Shown here piece by piece: positions 30,329 to 38,437 of a DNA stretch of 64,000 nucleotides. The notes beneath the pieces were generated by a model that had not been told where the DNA came from, ran no database searches, and was given only the letters and a program-made list of their open reading frames with translations. The translations under genes and the position numbers were made by a program. How positions within the stretch are numbered: the stretch's first letter is position 1; each line of letters begins with the position of its first letter. The stretch is from Parabacteroides johnsonii DSM 18315. Lineage in GTDB: Bacteria > Bacteroidota > Bacteroidia > Bacteroidales > Tannerellaceae. The stretch lies in NCBI RefSeq assembly GCF_025151045.1, contig NZ_CP102285.1:1364001-1428000 (forward strand), read 5' to 3'.

Positions 30329-30336
30329 TAACTTTG
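30329..30336 (+). promoter_or_regulatory. Bacteroidetes -7 promoter element (TAACTTTG)
   Basis: TAACTTTG fits TAnnTTTG and lies 31 bases before the ATG of the small secreted protein. Confidence 0.5.
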
Positions 30337-30367
30337 CATACAGGAAATATAAATAGATTAGCATATA

Positions 30368-30694
30368 ATGAAAAAGATTGTTTTAGGATTATCAGCTTTA
30401 GTGGCGACTTATTTTGGAATCTGTGTTTCACAATGTGATGTAAATGCACAAGTATCAGCTCAACCGATTGTGAAATTGGTTGAATCTGATGCTTTTCGAA
30501 GAGTCGAATTGCAGCATTTGCCTTATGATGTATTGAAAACGATGGGGACATCCGAAGCCTATGAAGGCTGTACCTTCGAAGGTGCATACGTGAAAGGGAC
30601 GGAGTGCGCTCCTCTGTATAAAGTATTGGTACAGAAAGAAGACCGAACACAAATGTATGTTTTTATGAACCGGGAAGGCAAGATTATGGAATAA
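30368..30694 (+). CDS. Small secreted protein of unknown function (paralogue-like to 37779)
   Basis: 108 residues with an N-terminal signal peptide (about 1-27, ending NAQ). The mature part has a short helix and then beta-strands (APLYKVLVQKEDRTQMYVFMNREGKIME) in the V-L ... V-F-D/N-x-x-G-K pattern of small PepSY-like periplasmic proteins. The protein at 37779-38138 has the same size, signal and ending, so the two look like paralogues. Function unknown. Confidence 0.7.
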   Translation: MKKIVLGLSALVATYFGICVSQCDVNAQVSAQPIVKLVESDAFRRVELQHLPYDVLKTMGTSEAYEGCTFEGAYVKGTECAPLYKVLVQKEDRTQMYVFMNREGKIME

Positions 30695-30699
30695 GTCAT

Positions 30700-30707
30700 T
30701 ACCTTTG
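30700..30707 (+). promoter_or_regulatory. Bacteroidetes -7 promoter element (TACCTTTG)
   Basis: TACCTTTG lies 26 bases before the ATG of the DUF4250 gene and supports a separate transcript. Confidence 0.5.
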
Positions 30708-30733
30708 CACCCGGTTTAGAAAAATGATGAATT

Positions 30734-30910
30734 ATGACACTTCCGGAAGATCCGATGATGCTTTTCAGCGTTATCAATATGAAATTACGTGATAATTATT
30801 CCTCTCTTGACGAATTGTGCGACGATATGCATATCCAAAAAGAGACACTTGTCCAGGAACTGAAGAACGTAGGATTCGAGTATAGCCAAGAGAATAACAA
30901 GTTTTGGTAA
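30734..30910 (+). CDS. DUF4250 protein (58 residues)
   Basis: The ORF ATG ACA CTT ... TGG TAA encodes 58 residues with the DUF4250 signature: LPEDPMMLFSVINMKLRD at the start, SLDELCDDMHI in the middle and GFEYSQENNKFW at the end. The family is widespread in Bacteroidetes and Firmicutes. Its fold is probably a small helix-turn-helix and no function is established. It has its own promoter element and is followed after 12 bases by a repeat element. Confidence 0.88.
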   Translation: MTLPEDPMMLFSVINMKLRDNYSSLDELCDDMHIQKETLVQELKNVGFEYSQENNKFW

Positions 30911-30922
30911 TCGATGGAAAGC

Positions 30923-31057
30923 GGTGTGTCAAAATCCCCTTGTCCCCGCACTTGATGCGGGGCCGCAAAAGGACAGACCTTATCAATCAGATTTTTATAG
31001 GGCCGGTTTTAATGCGATCCCGCGTCAAGCGCGGGAACAGGATAGTTTTGACATACC
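30923..31057. repeat. MITE-like element with GGTGTGTCAAAA inverted ends (family B)
   Basis: About 135 bases. Ends: GGTGTGTCAAAA at the left and the complement of GGTATGTCAAAA at the right. Inside are two hairpins, CCCCGCA-CTTGA-TGCGGGG (about 30944-30962) and TCCCGC-GTCAA-GCGCGGGA (about 31018-31032). The ends resemble those of family A but the interior is unrelated. The right end covers the last eleven codons and stop of the urea transporter. Confidence 0.72.
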
Positions 31058-31885
31058 TCCTTTTAATATGATCCATACGGCAACGACGAAAGGAGCGGTC
31101 AGAGTCACGAATCCAAAGTGCATCCCCAATAGCTGCAAAGCGATGGAAAGCAAAATGGAAGCTGTCGCCCACAAGCCGCTTTTCCATGTGTCGCCGCCTA
31201 AAGCGATCGCACATAAGACGCCGTTGTAACCGATCAGTCCGGCATTCAGCGCCGTATAATCTGTTCCGGCCACCCAAGCGACAAGGATGGGAAGGAGGGC
31301 TCCCCAGACCGTATATAATGCATGCCAACGTGAATTGACAAGGATGGCAGCAAGGAAGAACAGACCGGACAGGATCGTATTTCCTTGGAACATCACCTGT
31401 CCGATATTCAGACAGAAGGCCCGTACCAGATCGGGTGATTGTTCGGCAACGGCAGGAGCGGAGGCCGACAAAAGCGAGGGATACCCGTATGTACATCCGG
31501 CCAGCAATATCCAGACCGATAAAATGAACGGGGCGGTATATCCCGGCAGTTTCCCCCAATAACCGAACAGACGGGCAATCCAGGTGGACAAGGCGGAACC
31601 GGCTATTAATAACGCTATCGACAGGAGGTTGATCGGCATAAAGACACCGATGGCGATCCCGACCAGCGTCCCGTTAAATCCATAGAGTCCGTTCCGGATA
31701 TCCTCCCGGCTATACTTGCAAAGACAGGCCGTCAAATTACCGACTAAATTCCCGGCGACGGCCAATAGGGCCATTTGCCATGAACCGCATAAAATACCCA
31801 CTAACATAAGGGCTCCCGAAAGAGCGTTGTTCTGAAACATTACCTGACCGATTCCACGGCTTATGATAAACAATCCTTCACGCAT
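31025..31885 (-). CDS. Urea transporter (UT family)
   Basis: Channel-type urea transporter with about ten membrane helices arranged as two inverted homologous halves. Each half has the QVMFQNN / QVMFQGN segment (about residues 15 and 170) and a second conserved segment (YGFNGTLVGIA and IGYNGVLCAIA), the family hallmarks. The start is the ATG at 31885 (MREGLF): the longer frame begins with a TTG that lies within a TATTTTTG promoter element (31898-31905). The final eleven residues (GGMSKLSCSRA) come from the family B repeat. No urease genes are in the window. Confidence 0.9.
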   Translation of the reverse strand: MREGLFIISRGIGQVMFQNNALSGALMLVGILCGSWQMALLAVAGNLVGNLTACLCKYSREDIRNGLYGFNGTLVGIAIGVFMPINLLSIALLIAGSALSTWIARLFGYWGKLPGYTAPFILSVWILLAGCTYGYPSLLSASAPAVAEQSPDLVRAFCLNIGQVMFQGNTILSGLFFLAAILVNSRWHALYTVWGALLPILVAWVAGTDYTALNAGLIGYNGVLCAIALGGDTWKSGLWATASILLSIALQLLGMHFGFVTLTAPFVVAVWIILKGGMSKLSCSRA

Positions 31886-31980
31886 GTTTTTTTGCTGCAA
31901 AAATATAACGATTTTCCCTGAAGTCCTACAGTATAATGCAAGATTTATTCGTACATTGGCCCATAAATTGTAATAGGGTT

Positions 31981-33084
31981 ATGAATAGTCGTGTATATCT
32001 AAAAGTGATGGTTGCCGGATTGGCAGGGACATCTGTGTTGTTTTCCGCGTGTGTACCGGGTTCCCGTTCGGAGTTAAATGACAAGGAACTGGTAGGGAAA
32101 CAGCTCTTTTTTGACGAGTCGTTATCGGAACCGGCCGGACAGTCGTGCGGAACCTGCCATGAACCGACGAAAGGGTTTGCCGATACATACGGACGGATCA
32201 CTTCGGAAGGGGCCGTGAAAGGCTTGTTCAGCAACCGGAACTCCATGAGCTGTTCGTATGTGGCGTATGTCCCGGCCTTGTATTATGACGAAAAAGAAGA
32301 AACCTATGTAGGCGGCTTGTTCTGGGACGGCCGGGTGAACTCGTTGGAAGAACAGGCCGGCCAACCGTTCGTCAATCCGCTGGAAATGGGAAACAAGGAC
32401 AGCCGGGCTGTTACGGAGAAAGTCCGGCGTGCAGCCTACTATCCCGATTTTGTGCGTATTTATGGAGAGACAGCGTCCGACGATTCTCTTTATGCCCATA
32501 TATTGGATGCAATAGCCACTTATGAACGTTCTGCCGAGGTGAACCCCTTCACGTCCAAATACGATGCCTACCTGGAAGGCAAATGCCAGCTTACCGGACA
32601 GGAGATGGAAGGGCTGGACTTATTTAAGGAGAAAGGTCTCTGCGCGGAATGCCATATTCTGGAAAACGACGAGCGAGCCGGACGTGTCCTGTTTACCGAC
32701 CATACATATGACAACCTCGGAATCCCTTCCAACCCGGACAATCCGTTCTTCCGGGTTCCCGCTCCCCATAACACGGTCGGGCGGGACACGATGGATCTGG
32801 GGTTAGGGGCTTTTCTGCATGATAGTACCGAATTCGGCAAGTTCCGGGTACCCACGTTACGCAATATCGCCCTGACAGCTCCTTACGGGCATAACGGCTA
32901 TTTCAAGACACTTGAGGAGATTGTCCATTTCTATAATGTGCGTGATGTGGAAGAGTACCCGGCTCCCGAATATGCGGAGACCGTCAACCGCGACGAACTG
33001 GGGAATCTCGGACTCACCCCGGAAGAAGAAGCGGCCATTGTCGCTTTCATGCATACCTTGACCGATGGGTATCGAATAGATTGA
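31981..33084 (+). CDS. Di-haem cytochrome c peroxidase lipoprotein
   Basis: Periplasmic peroxidase of the CCP/MauG family. The ATG at 31981 opens a lipoprotein signal ending LFSAC; an upstream ATG at 31936 is possible but gives a poor signal. Two CxxCH motifs, CGTCH near residue 56 and CAECH near 221, bind the low- and high-potential haems. Conserved LFWDGRVNSLEEQA near 112-125 and VPTLRNI near 290-296 fit the family. Transcribed away from the urea transporter. It differs from the three-haem relative at 4962 by lacking the N-terminal haem domain. Confidence 0.93.
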   Translation: MNSRVYLKVMVAGLAGTSVLFSACVPGSRSELNDKELVGKQLFFDESLSEPAGQSCGTCHEPTKGFADTYGRITSEGAVKGLFSNRNSMSCSYVAYVPALYYDEKEETYVGGLFWDGRVNSLEEQAGQPFVNPLEMGNKDSRAVTEKVRRAAYYPDFVRIYGETASDDSLYAHILDAIATYERSAEVNPFTSKYDAYLEGKCQLTGQEMEGLDLFKEKGLCAECHILENDERAGRVLFTDHTYDNLGIPSNPDNPFFRVPAPHNTVGRDTMDLGLGAFLHDSTEFGKFRVPTLRNIALTAPYGHNGYFKTLEEIVHFYNVRDVEEYPAPEYAETVNRDELGNLGLTPEEEAAIVAFMHTLTDGYRID

Positions 33085-33111
33085 TCCATATTATTTTTTT
33101 GTATACATTTG
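33081..33111 (+). promoter_or_regulatory. Bacteroidetes promoter (TTG - 20 bases - TACATTTG)
   Basis: TTG at 33081-33083 and TACATTTG at 33104-33111 match the -33/-7 consensus and lie 28 bases before the esterase ATG. The TTG overlaps the stop region of the peroxidase gene. Confidence 0.7.
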
Positions 33112-33139
33112 CTGTCATTTAATAAAAAATGAAAGAGAT

Positions 33140-33961
33140 ATGAAAACAAGATTGATGATGTTCGTGGCGGTTTTTGTCTTGGTCGCCATTTCGGTGAAAG
33201 GAGCGGTTGTCGATACGTTGGATGTTTATAGCGAGGCAATGAAGAAGAATGTCCAGGTCGTTGTCGTTTCTCCGGATAATAATCGTGCACCGAAACCGGT
33301 TGTCTACCTGTTGCACGGGTATGGAGGAAATGCGAAAACCTGGATTTCCATGAAGCCGGAGTTGAAAGATATTGCAGACCGCGACGGTCTGATCTTTGTT
33401 TGTCCCGACGGCAAGAACAGCTGGTATTGGGATAGTCCGAAAGATCCGTCTTACCGTTATGAGACATTCGTATCCTCTGAATTAATCAAGTATATCGATT
33501 CCGAATATCCGACAGTGAAAGACCGTTCCGGTCGTGCCATCACAGGGTTGAGCATGGGTGGACACGGAGCCATGTGGCTGTCTTTCCGTCATAAGGATGT
33601 GTTTGGCGCAGCCGGTAGTACGAGTGGCGGAGTCGATATCCGGCCCTTCCCTAATAACTGGGAGATGAGTAAGCAGCTCGGAAGCGAGAGCGACAACCAG
33701 GAGGTCTGGAACCGTCATACGGCAATCACGCAGATCGACCGCATTAAGAATGGTGAGCTGGCTATCATCTTCGATTGCGGTTACAGTGATTTCTTTTTCG
33801 AAGTGAATAACGACTTCCATAAGAAGCTGTTGAAATATAAGATCGACCATGATTTCCTGGTCCGTCCCGGATCGCATAACGGGGAGTATTGGAAAAACTC
33901 GATCGACTACCAGATCATGTTCTTTAAGAAGTTCTTCGATAAAAACAAAGGAAAGGATTAA
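33140..33961 (+). CDS. Secreted esterase of the esterase D / Fes family
   Basis: Alpha/beta-hydrolase with a signal peptide (about residues 1-22). VVYLLHGYGG near 54-63 forms the oxyanion region, the nucleophile is the Ser of GLSMGGHG near 137-144, an acid lies in IIFDCGYSD near 212-220, and the catalytic His in GSHNGEYW near 246-253. The family includes carbohydrate esterases and S-formylglutathione-type hydrolases; the signal peptide points to an extracytoplasmic ester, perhaps acylated glycans. It has its own promoter and is a single gene. Confidence 0.9.
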   Translation: MKTRLMMFVAVFVLVAISVKGAVVDTLDVYSEAMKKNVQVVVVSPDNNRAPKPVVYLLHGYGGNAKTWISMKPELKDIADRDGLIFVCPDGKNSWYWDSPKDPSYRYETFVSSELIKYIDSEYPTVKDRSGRAITGLSMGGHGAMWLSFRHKDVFGAAGSTSGGVDIRPFPNNWEMSKQLGSESDNQEVWNRHTAITQIDRIKNGELAIIFDCGYSDFFFEVNNDFHKKLLKYKIDHDFLVRPGSHNGEYWKNSIDYQIMFFKKFFDKNKGKD

Positions 33962-34004
33962 CCGGATAGGACTGGTTGTGAAATCCCTATATTTTGAAAT
34001 CAAA

Positions 34005-34158
34005 GAGGGTGTGCCGAATATTGGTATTCATGGGACGCAGACAACGCATACGAGCGCAGATTAACGCAGATATTATTAATTATCAGCAAAATAAATCTGC
34101 GTCCGTCTGTGTGTTCTGCGTCATCTGCGTCCAGTGATATCAAATTGACACACCCTTC
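34005..34158 (-). repeat. MITE-like interspersed repeat, copy 3 (family A, inverted)
   Basis: About 154 bases, the reverse complement of copies 1 and 2 (left end GAGGGTGTGCCGAATATTGG, right end the complement of AAGGGTGTGTCAATTTGATAT). It fills almost all of the gap between the convergent esterase and fhs genes and ends 6 bases before the fhs stop. Confidence 0.85.
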
Positions 34159-34164
34159 TCTTTT

Positions 34165-35832
34165 TTAGCTTAACCCTTCGATCACGCCGTTCACGATGTC
34201 GATGCGTTTTGCCTGCGGGTCTTTCGGTAGTCCCGGCATACGCATGATCTCGCCCATGATAACGACGATCATCTCCGCACCGTTATTGATGATGATGTCA
34301 CGCACTTTCAACTCAAAATTCTTGGCCACCCCGTATGCTTTCGGGTCGGAAGAGAACGAATACTGTGTCTTGGCAATGCAGATCGGGTAGTGGGAGATGC
34401 CGAGGCTTTCGATCTGTTTGATTTTCTTGTCCGCCAAGGTCGTGTAGACAACGGAAGCGGCTCCGTAGATCTGTTCGGATACCTTTTTGATCTTGCTGCG
34501 GATCGGTTCGCTGTCCTCGTAGATGTATTTGAGCGGGGCGGAAGGTTTCTTTTCGATCGTGTCGACCACCAATTTCGCCAACTCGGCACCCCCTTCGCCA
34601 CCGGCAGCAAATACGTTGTTCATACAGAAACCTACACCGATCTCGCGACAATGTTCTGCAACCAGCGCGATTTCCTCGTCCGTATCGGATGCATATCTGT
34701 TGAAGGTCACGATCACTTCCTGGCCGAAACGTTTCATATTCTCGACATGCTTGTCCAGGTTCTCGAAACCGTTTTTCAGCCCTTCTATATTCTGTTCTTT
34801 GATCTTGTCTTCCGGTACGCCTCCATGCAGCTTCAAACTCTGGGCCGTTGCCACGATAACCGTCAGTTTCGGTGTCAATCCGGCTTTGCGGCATTTGATG
34901 TCGAAAAACTTTTCAGCTCCTAAGTCGGCACCGAAGCCGGCCTCCGTAATGACATAATCACCATACGTCAGCGCCATTTTGGTCGCCAGGACAGAGTTGC
35001 AGCCATGTGCGATGTTGGCGAACGGACCTCCGTGTACGAATGCGGCCGTGTTCTCGGTTGTCTGTACCAAGTTAGGCAGGAGGGCGTCTTTCAGCAATAC
35101 CGTGATCGCTCCGGCCACTCCAAGGTCGTTTACGGTGAAAGGCTTGTCATCGTTCGTATATCCTAACAAGATATTGCCGACGCGACGTTTCAGGTCCTCG
35201 ATGTCCGTTGCCAGACAGAGAATCGCCATGATTTCCGAAGCGGGCGTGATGTCGAAACCAGTCTCTGTCGGTACGCCGTTGGCCGATCCTCCCAGGCCGG
35301 AAACGATGTTACGCAAACTGCGATCGTTCACATCCAGCACACGTTTCCATTTGATTTCTTTCAGCCCCTCGCAGGTATTACGCGTCTGGTAGATGTAGTT
35401 GTCCAGCAATGCCGTGATCATGTTGTGGGCGGAAGTAACCGCATGGAAATCCCCCGTAAAATGCAGGTTGATGTTTTCCATCGGCAACACCTGCGAGTAT
35501 CCGCCTCCGGCAGCTCCGCCTTTCATACCGAAGCACGGGCCCAGTGATGGTTCGCGCAAAGCGACGACCGCCTTTTTACCGATCTTGTTCAATCCCAAAG
35601 CCAGCCCGATCGAAACGGTCGTCTTGCCGATACCCGCTTTCGTAGGAGTGATGGCTGTAACCAGGATAAGGTTGTGTTGTTTGATCTTCTCTTCATCGAT
35701 CAGATGGAGAGGTATTTTGGCGATGTATCTGCCGTAATTCTGAACTTCTTCGCGCGGGATGCCTAATCCGGTCGCGATTTCTTTTATCTTGCGCAGAGAG
35801 ACCTCTCTTGCAATTTCTATGTCCGATTTCAT
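34165..35832 (-). CDS. fhs: Formate--tetrahydrofolate ligase
   Basis: ATP-dependent formation of 10-formyl-tetrahydrofolate, feeding one-carbon metabolism. The 555 residues are typical. The P-loop [11 protein letters not shown] lies near residues 63-73, [19 protein letters not shown] near 93-111, and the [11 protein letters not shown] motif near 126-136. No other folate genes are adjacent. Its 3' end abuts the family A repeat. The long 5' intergenic region (35833-36228) contains no clear -7 match close to the start codon on this strand. Confidence 0.97.
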   Translation of the reverse strand: MKSDIEIAREVSLRKIKEIATGLGIPREEVQNYGRYIAKIPLHLIDEEKIKQHNLILVTAITPTKAGIGKTTVSIGLALGLNKIGKKAVVALREPSLGPCFGMKGGAAGGGYSQVLPMENINLHFTGDFHAVTSAHNMITALLDNYIYQTRNTCEGLKEIKWKRVLDVNDRSLRNIVSGLGGSANGVPTETGFDITPASEIMAILCLATDIEDLKRRVGNILLGYTNDDKPFTVNDLGVAGAITVLLKDALLPNLVQTTENTAAFVHGGPFANIAHGCNSVLATKMALTYGDYVITEAGFGADLGAEKFFDIKCRKAGLTPKLTVIVATAQSLKLHGGVPEDKIKEQNIEGLKNGFENLDKHVENMKRFGQEVIVTFNRYASDTDEEIALVAEHCREIGVGFCMNNVFAAGGEGGAELAKLVVDTIEKKPSAPLKYIYEDSEPIRSKIKKVSEQIYGAASVVYTTLADKKIKQIESLGISHYPICIAKTQYSFSSDPKAYGVAKNFELKVRDIIINNGAEMIVVIMGEIMRMPGLPKDPQAKRIDIVNGVIEGLS

Positions 35833-36228
35833 GTCTTATGTAAGTTTAAGTGGAAAACAAAAGTAAATATATTTTTATATAATAACAAAATGAAAGCTCG
35901 GGTGGTTTACAGGTGGTAATTCTCTCCCGATAAAAGTGTTAAATTGATAAATGTTGGTCTTTTTGACTTTTGAATATGCAATATGTAATATGTATTTGTT
36001 GTTTTGTTGATATTTTGTAAACCAGAGTTGGCAAAATATATACATTTAGCTATCTATTCTCTTAAAGAATTATAAAATAGACCTTCTTGTATGGAAGTAG
36101 TAGGGGTGGGTTTGATAATTTGTTTACTTTTGCATCGTGATGATGATAAAATGAAATCAAAAATCAGTTTTAATGTGATAAAAAGAAAGTGTTAGAATCT
36201 TTAAACCAATTTAGAGGAGATATGAATT
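35833..36228. other. AT-rich intergenic region between divergent fhs and the orphan GSIII-domain gene
   Basis: About 396 bases without a gene. A TACTTTTG element at 36125-36132 could serve the gene at 36229, which would then have a leader of about 90 bases. I see no riboswitch-like conserved core and no repeat of the families found elsewhere. The base composition is clearly richer in A/T than the flanking genes. Confidence 0.5.
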
Positions 36229-36732
36229 ATGTCAACAGCAAGATTTAGTTTAGCAGTAATTGCATCCAAAGTATTTGAAACAGAAACTTGGTTAAAAATG
36301 GTATCAGAGTGTTTCGGGGCCCGTTCGATATCCAAGCAGGTTTGCTCGGACAGCCAGGAAACAAAATGGGAACTTGCGCTCAAGCAGCAGCAGAAGGAGG
36401 CCCATTCGCTATGCCATCATGCAATTCATAAACTGATCCCGATGGCAGGTGCATACCAGCAGTCCATGTTGGAGGCTGTATCCCAGGCCAGTTCGATATA
36501 CGCTCCGGACGAGGCGGAGGCTATTTGCCATGCCGGGAATAAGGTGCTGGATGAGATCTCGAATCATATTTCCGCTATCTTGTATAACGCCCGTAAGACG
36601 CGTGAAGCCAACCGCAAGGCCAACAAAATGGAAGATTCGCATATGAAAGCAGTCATATATCATAATTCGGTCCTGCCTTATATCGAGATGCTTCGTTTCC
36701 ATATAGACAGCCTGAATGCGATAATAGCATAG
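36229..36732 (+). CDS. Orphan C-terminal domain of type III glutamine synthetase
   Basis: A 167-residue, helix-rich protein. Its whole length lines up with the C-terminal part of Bacteroidetes GlnN (GSIII), recalled from memory. LAVIASKVFETET matches AVLIGERIFNETE, HKLIPMAGAYQ matches NHIVPTAVSYQ, and EISNHISAI...TREANRKAN...VLPYIEMLRFHIDSL matches the GSIII tail EISHRVSAI...TEARKVANH...VRPYLESIRDHIDHL. The catalytic domains are absent and there is a proper ATG and promoter-like element, so it is a stand-alone domain rather than an obvious remnant. In GSIII this region contributes to the double-ring assembly; a regulatory or partner role here is speculative. Confidence 0.7.
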   Translation: MSTARFSLAVIASKVFETETWLKMVSECFGARSISKQVCSDSQETKWELALKQQQKEAHSLCHHAIHKLIPMAGAYQQSMLEAVSQASSIYAPDEAEAICHAGNKVLDEISNHISAILYNARKTREANRKANKMEDSHMKAVIYHNSVLPYIEMLRFHIDSLNAIIA

Positions 36733-36746
36733 TTTAGATAGATATA

Positions 36747-37445
36747 CTATTGGATGATCATCAGGGAAAAGTATGGGAATATTTTTCCCTGAATTTGTTT
36801 CCGGTCGGAAGTATAGAACTCTTTCCCGGTCCCGACATTCTCAAAATAGTGGAAGTTCGCTTCCGGATGCAACTGGATGCAGGTATGGACAGCCTCCACG
36901 CATTGGGACAGCTTCATGATGACGATCACATAGCCGGCCTTGATTTTTTCCGACAATTCTTCCGCTGTCAGCGTTCCGGGTATGACGATGATCTGTTCTT
37001 CCTGTTTGACGATATGCAAGCCGGCTAAGGCTCCTGCCGCAATGAAGGCTGGGATTCCGGCGGTTCGTTCTACTTCGATGCGGTTCTCCCTGAATTTGTC
37101 GTATATATATTGTATGGAAGAGTAGAACCCGGCATCGCCTTCCGCCACAATGACCACCTTTTTCCCTTCGTCCCAAGCGGATGCTGCCTCTTCATACAAG
37201 GCATCGTAGACTTTCCAGGCTTCGGTGCGGTTTTTACTCATCGGAAGCGTGAAGAGCCGGATCGCGGATTCGCCGATTCCCAATTCTTCAATAATACGGG
37301 CCGCACGGGAGAGGAGTTGCCCGTTTTTGTTCATGGTGGCGGGACAATAGATGATCTCGGCCTGTCGGAGCTTTTTCAAGCCTTTCAGGGTGATCAGTTC
37401 GGGGTCTCCCGGACCGAGCGATACGAAGCAGATGGGGTACGACAT
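36747..37445 (-). CDS. cobI: Precorrin-2 C20-methyltransferase (CobI/CbiL)
   Basis: SAM-dependent methylation of (cobalt-)precorrin-2 at C20, the first corrin-specific methylation. 232 residues with SLGPGDPELITLKG near 8-21 (SAM site), AEGDAGFYSS near 99-108 and GIPAFIAAGA near 128-137, typical of the tetrapyrrole methylase fold. The start is the ATG at 37445; a longer frame from 37514 has no support. It is separated from the main minus-strand cob operon (42451-48907), with the uptake genes in between. Confidence 0.9.
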   Translation of the reverse strand: MSYPICFVSLGPGDPELITLKGLKKLRQAEIIYCPATMNKNGQLLSRAARIIEELGIGESAIRLFTLPMSKNRTEAWKVYDALYEEAASAWDEGKKVVIVAEGDAGFYSSIQYIYDKFRENRIEVERTAGIPAFIAAGALAGLHIVKQEEQIIVIPGTLTAEELSEKIKAGYVIVIMKLSQCVEAVHTCIQLHPEANFHYFENVGTGKEFYTSDRKQIQGKIFPYFSLMIIQ

Positions 37446-37578
37446 ATGCGTTTGATTTATTTGATGTGCAAAAGTGAGGAGAATTGAGGAACTTTCCAAA
37501 TCGGCATTCCACAATTGTGGGGATAATTTCTACATATCCTGTTCCACAATCTTTTTTAGTTTCATTCTGTCTCAAAGT

Positions 37579-37660
37579 ATGAAACTAAAGTTTCTGCCGC
37601 ATGAAACTAAAGTTTCCCCGGATGAAACAAAAGTTTCAACCTGATGGAACTCTTGAAACT
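37579..37660 (+). repeat. Four 16-bp ATGAAACtaAAGTTTC units spaced 21-22 bp
   Basis: Units start at 37579, 37601, 37622 and 37644: two are identical (ATGAAACTAAAGTTTC), the third has one change, and the fourth is diverged. Each unit is close to a palindrome (GAAAC-n4-GTTTC). They lie between cobI and the small secreted protein gene, which are divergent. Similar units occur at 50721-50780. Confidence 0.78.
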
Positions 37661-37778
37661 TTTAAAAGCAGTGAAGAATGTTTCAGAAGGAGAATACCGT
37701 TTTATGTTCTTTGGCATATAATTTGTATTTAATGGGGCGATTAGAAAAAGGTAAATAGATTGTTTAAAATTTTAGGTT

Positions 37779-38138
37779 ATGAAGAAGTTAGTATTGATGA
37801 TGGTTATGGTGGTTTCGTGTGTCTGTATGTCTCAAAACGGTTATGCGCAGGCAGGGCAGGACGAGAATATGGATATCGATATGTTGAGTATGAAAAATTT
37901 CTATGCGGTCGATATCGTCGATGTGGATCTTGCCACACAGGAAGCGATTTACAACGCTTATGAAAATTGCCTGATCAAAGAGGTGTACAAGTCGAATGGT
38001 GGCGGCAGCCCTATCCAGTATAAGGTCTCTCTCGAGACGACTGATCAGCGGAATCTGGTTGTCGCTTTCGACGAAAGCGGCCATGTGCTGAAAGTCATGC
38101 CGGAAGACGAATATCTGGCGGCTCGTAAGAAAAACTGA
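37779..38138 (+). CDS. Small secreted protein of unknown function
   Basis: 119 residues with a signal peptide (about 1-24, ending YAQ). A short acidic stretch (DENMDIDM) is followed by a helix (LATQEAIYNAYENCLIKEVYKS) and two strands (QYKVSLETTDQRNLVVAFDESGHVLKVMP). It resembles the protein at 30368 in layout and in the V-F-D-E-x-G-x-V end. Bacteroidales have many such PepSY-like small periplasmic proteins; none has an assigned job that I can apply here. Confidence 0.7.
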   Translation: MKKLVLMMVMVVSCVCMSQNGYAQAGQDENMDIDMLSMKNFYAVDIVDVDLATQEAIYNAYENCLIKEVYKSNGGGSPIQYKVSLETTDQRNLVVAFDESGHVLKVMPEDEYLAARKKN

Positions 38139-38178
38139 TTTGTCTGCCACTTTTCTCTTGAAAGAAAAGTAATATTAT

Positions 38179-38186
38179 TATATTTG
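38179..38186 (+). promoter_or_regulatory. Bacteroidetes -7 promoter element (TATATTTG) before the cobalamin riboswitch
   Basis: TATATTTG lies directly upstream of the riboswitch, so transcription would begin near 38192 at the aptamer's 5' edge. Confidence 0.55.
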
Positions 38187-38192
38187 CCCTTT

Positions 38193-38371
38193 GAAACAGG
38201 TTTCCCTGTCCTCCTTACAGGACAGGGATGAAAAGGGAACCGGGTGGGAATCCCGGACAGACCACGCTGCTGTGAAACTTCGGTAACATACCGGCAATAC
38301 TCAATGCCACTGATCGGGGGATCGGGAAGGTGTCCGGGGATGGAAGTAAGTCAGAAGACCTGCCGTTTCGG
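38193..38371 (+). promoter_or_regulatory. Cobalamin riboswitch
   Basis: Conserved core elements of the cobalamin aptamer are readable in order: AGGGAACCGGGTGGGAATCCCGG-type helix (38236-38259), the GCTGCTGTGA segment (near 38267), GCCACTG (38303-38309), GGGAAGG and the closing AGTCAGAAGACCTGCC box (38348-38363). A P2-like stem (CCTGTCCTccttacAGGACAGG) lies at the 5' side. It precedes btuFCD by about 66 bases, so high B12 should reduce expression of the uptake operon, as for other members of the class. Confidence 0.93.
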
Positions 38372-38437
38372 TTTAGAAGAGTCTCGTCCTCGTGGGGTGG
38401 ACAACGCTCGCCTGGTTATAATAAAATAATATTGAAT

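Noticed and set aside
31025-31885. Urease-linked nitrogen operon
   Set aside because: Only the urea transporter is present; no ure genes are in the window.
38330-38437. Longer N-terminus for the BtuF-like protein from 38330
   Set aside because: This region is the 3' part of the cobalamin riboswitch, and the lipoprotein signal starts at 38438.
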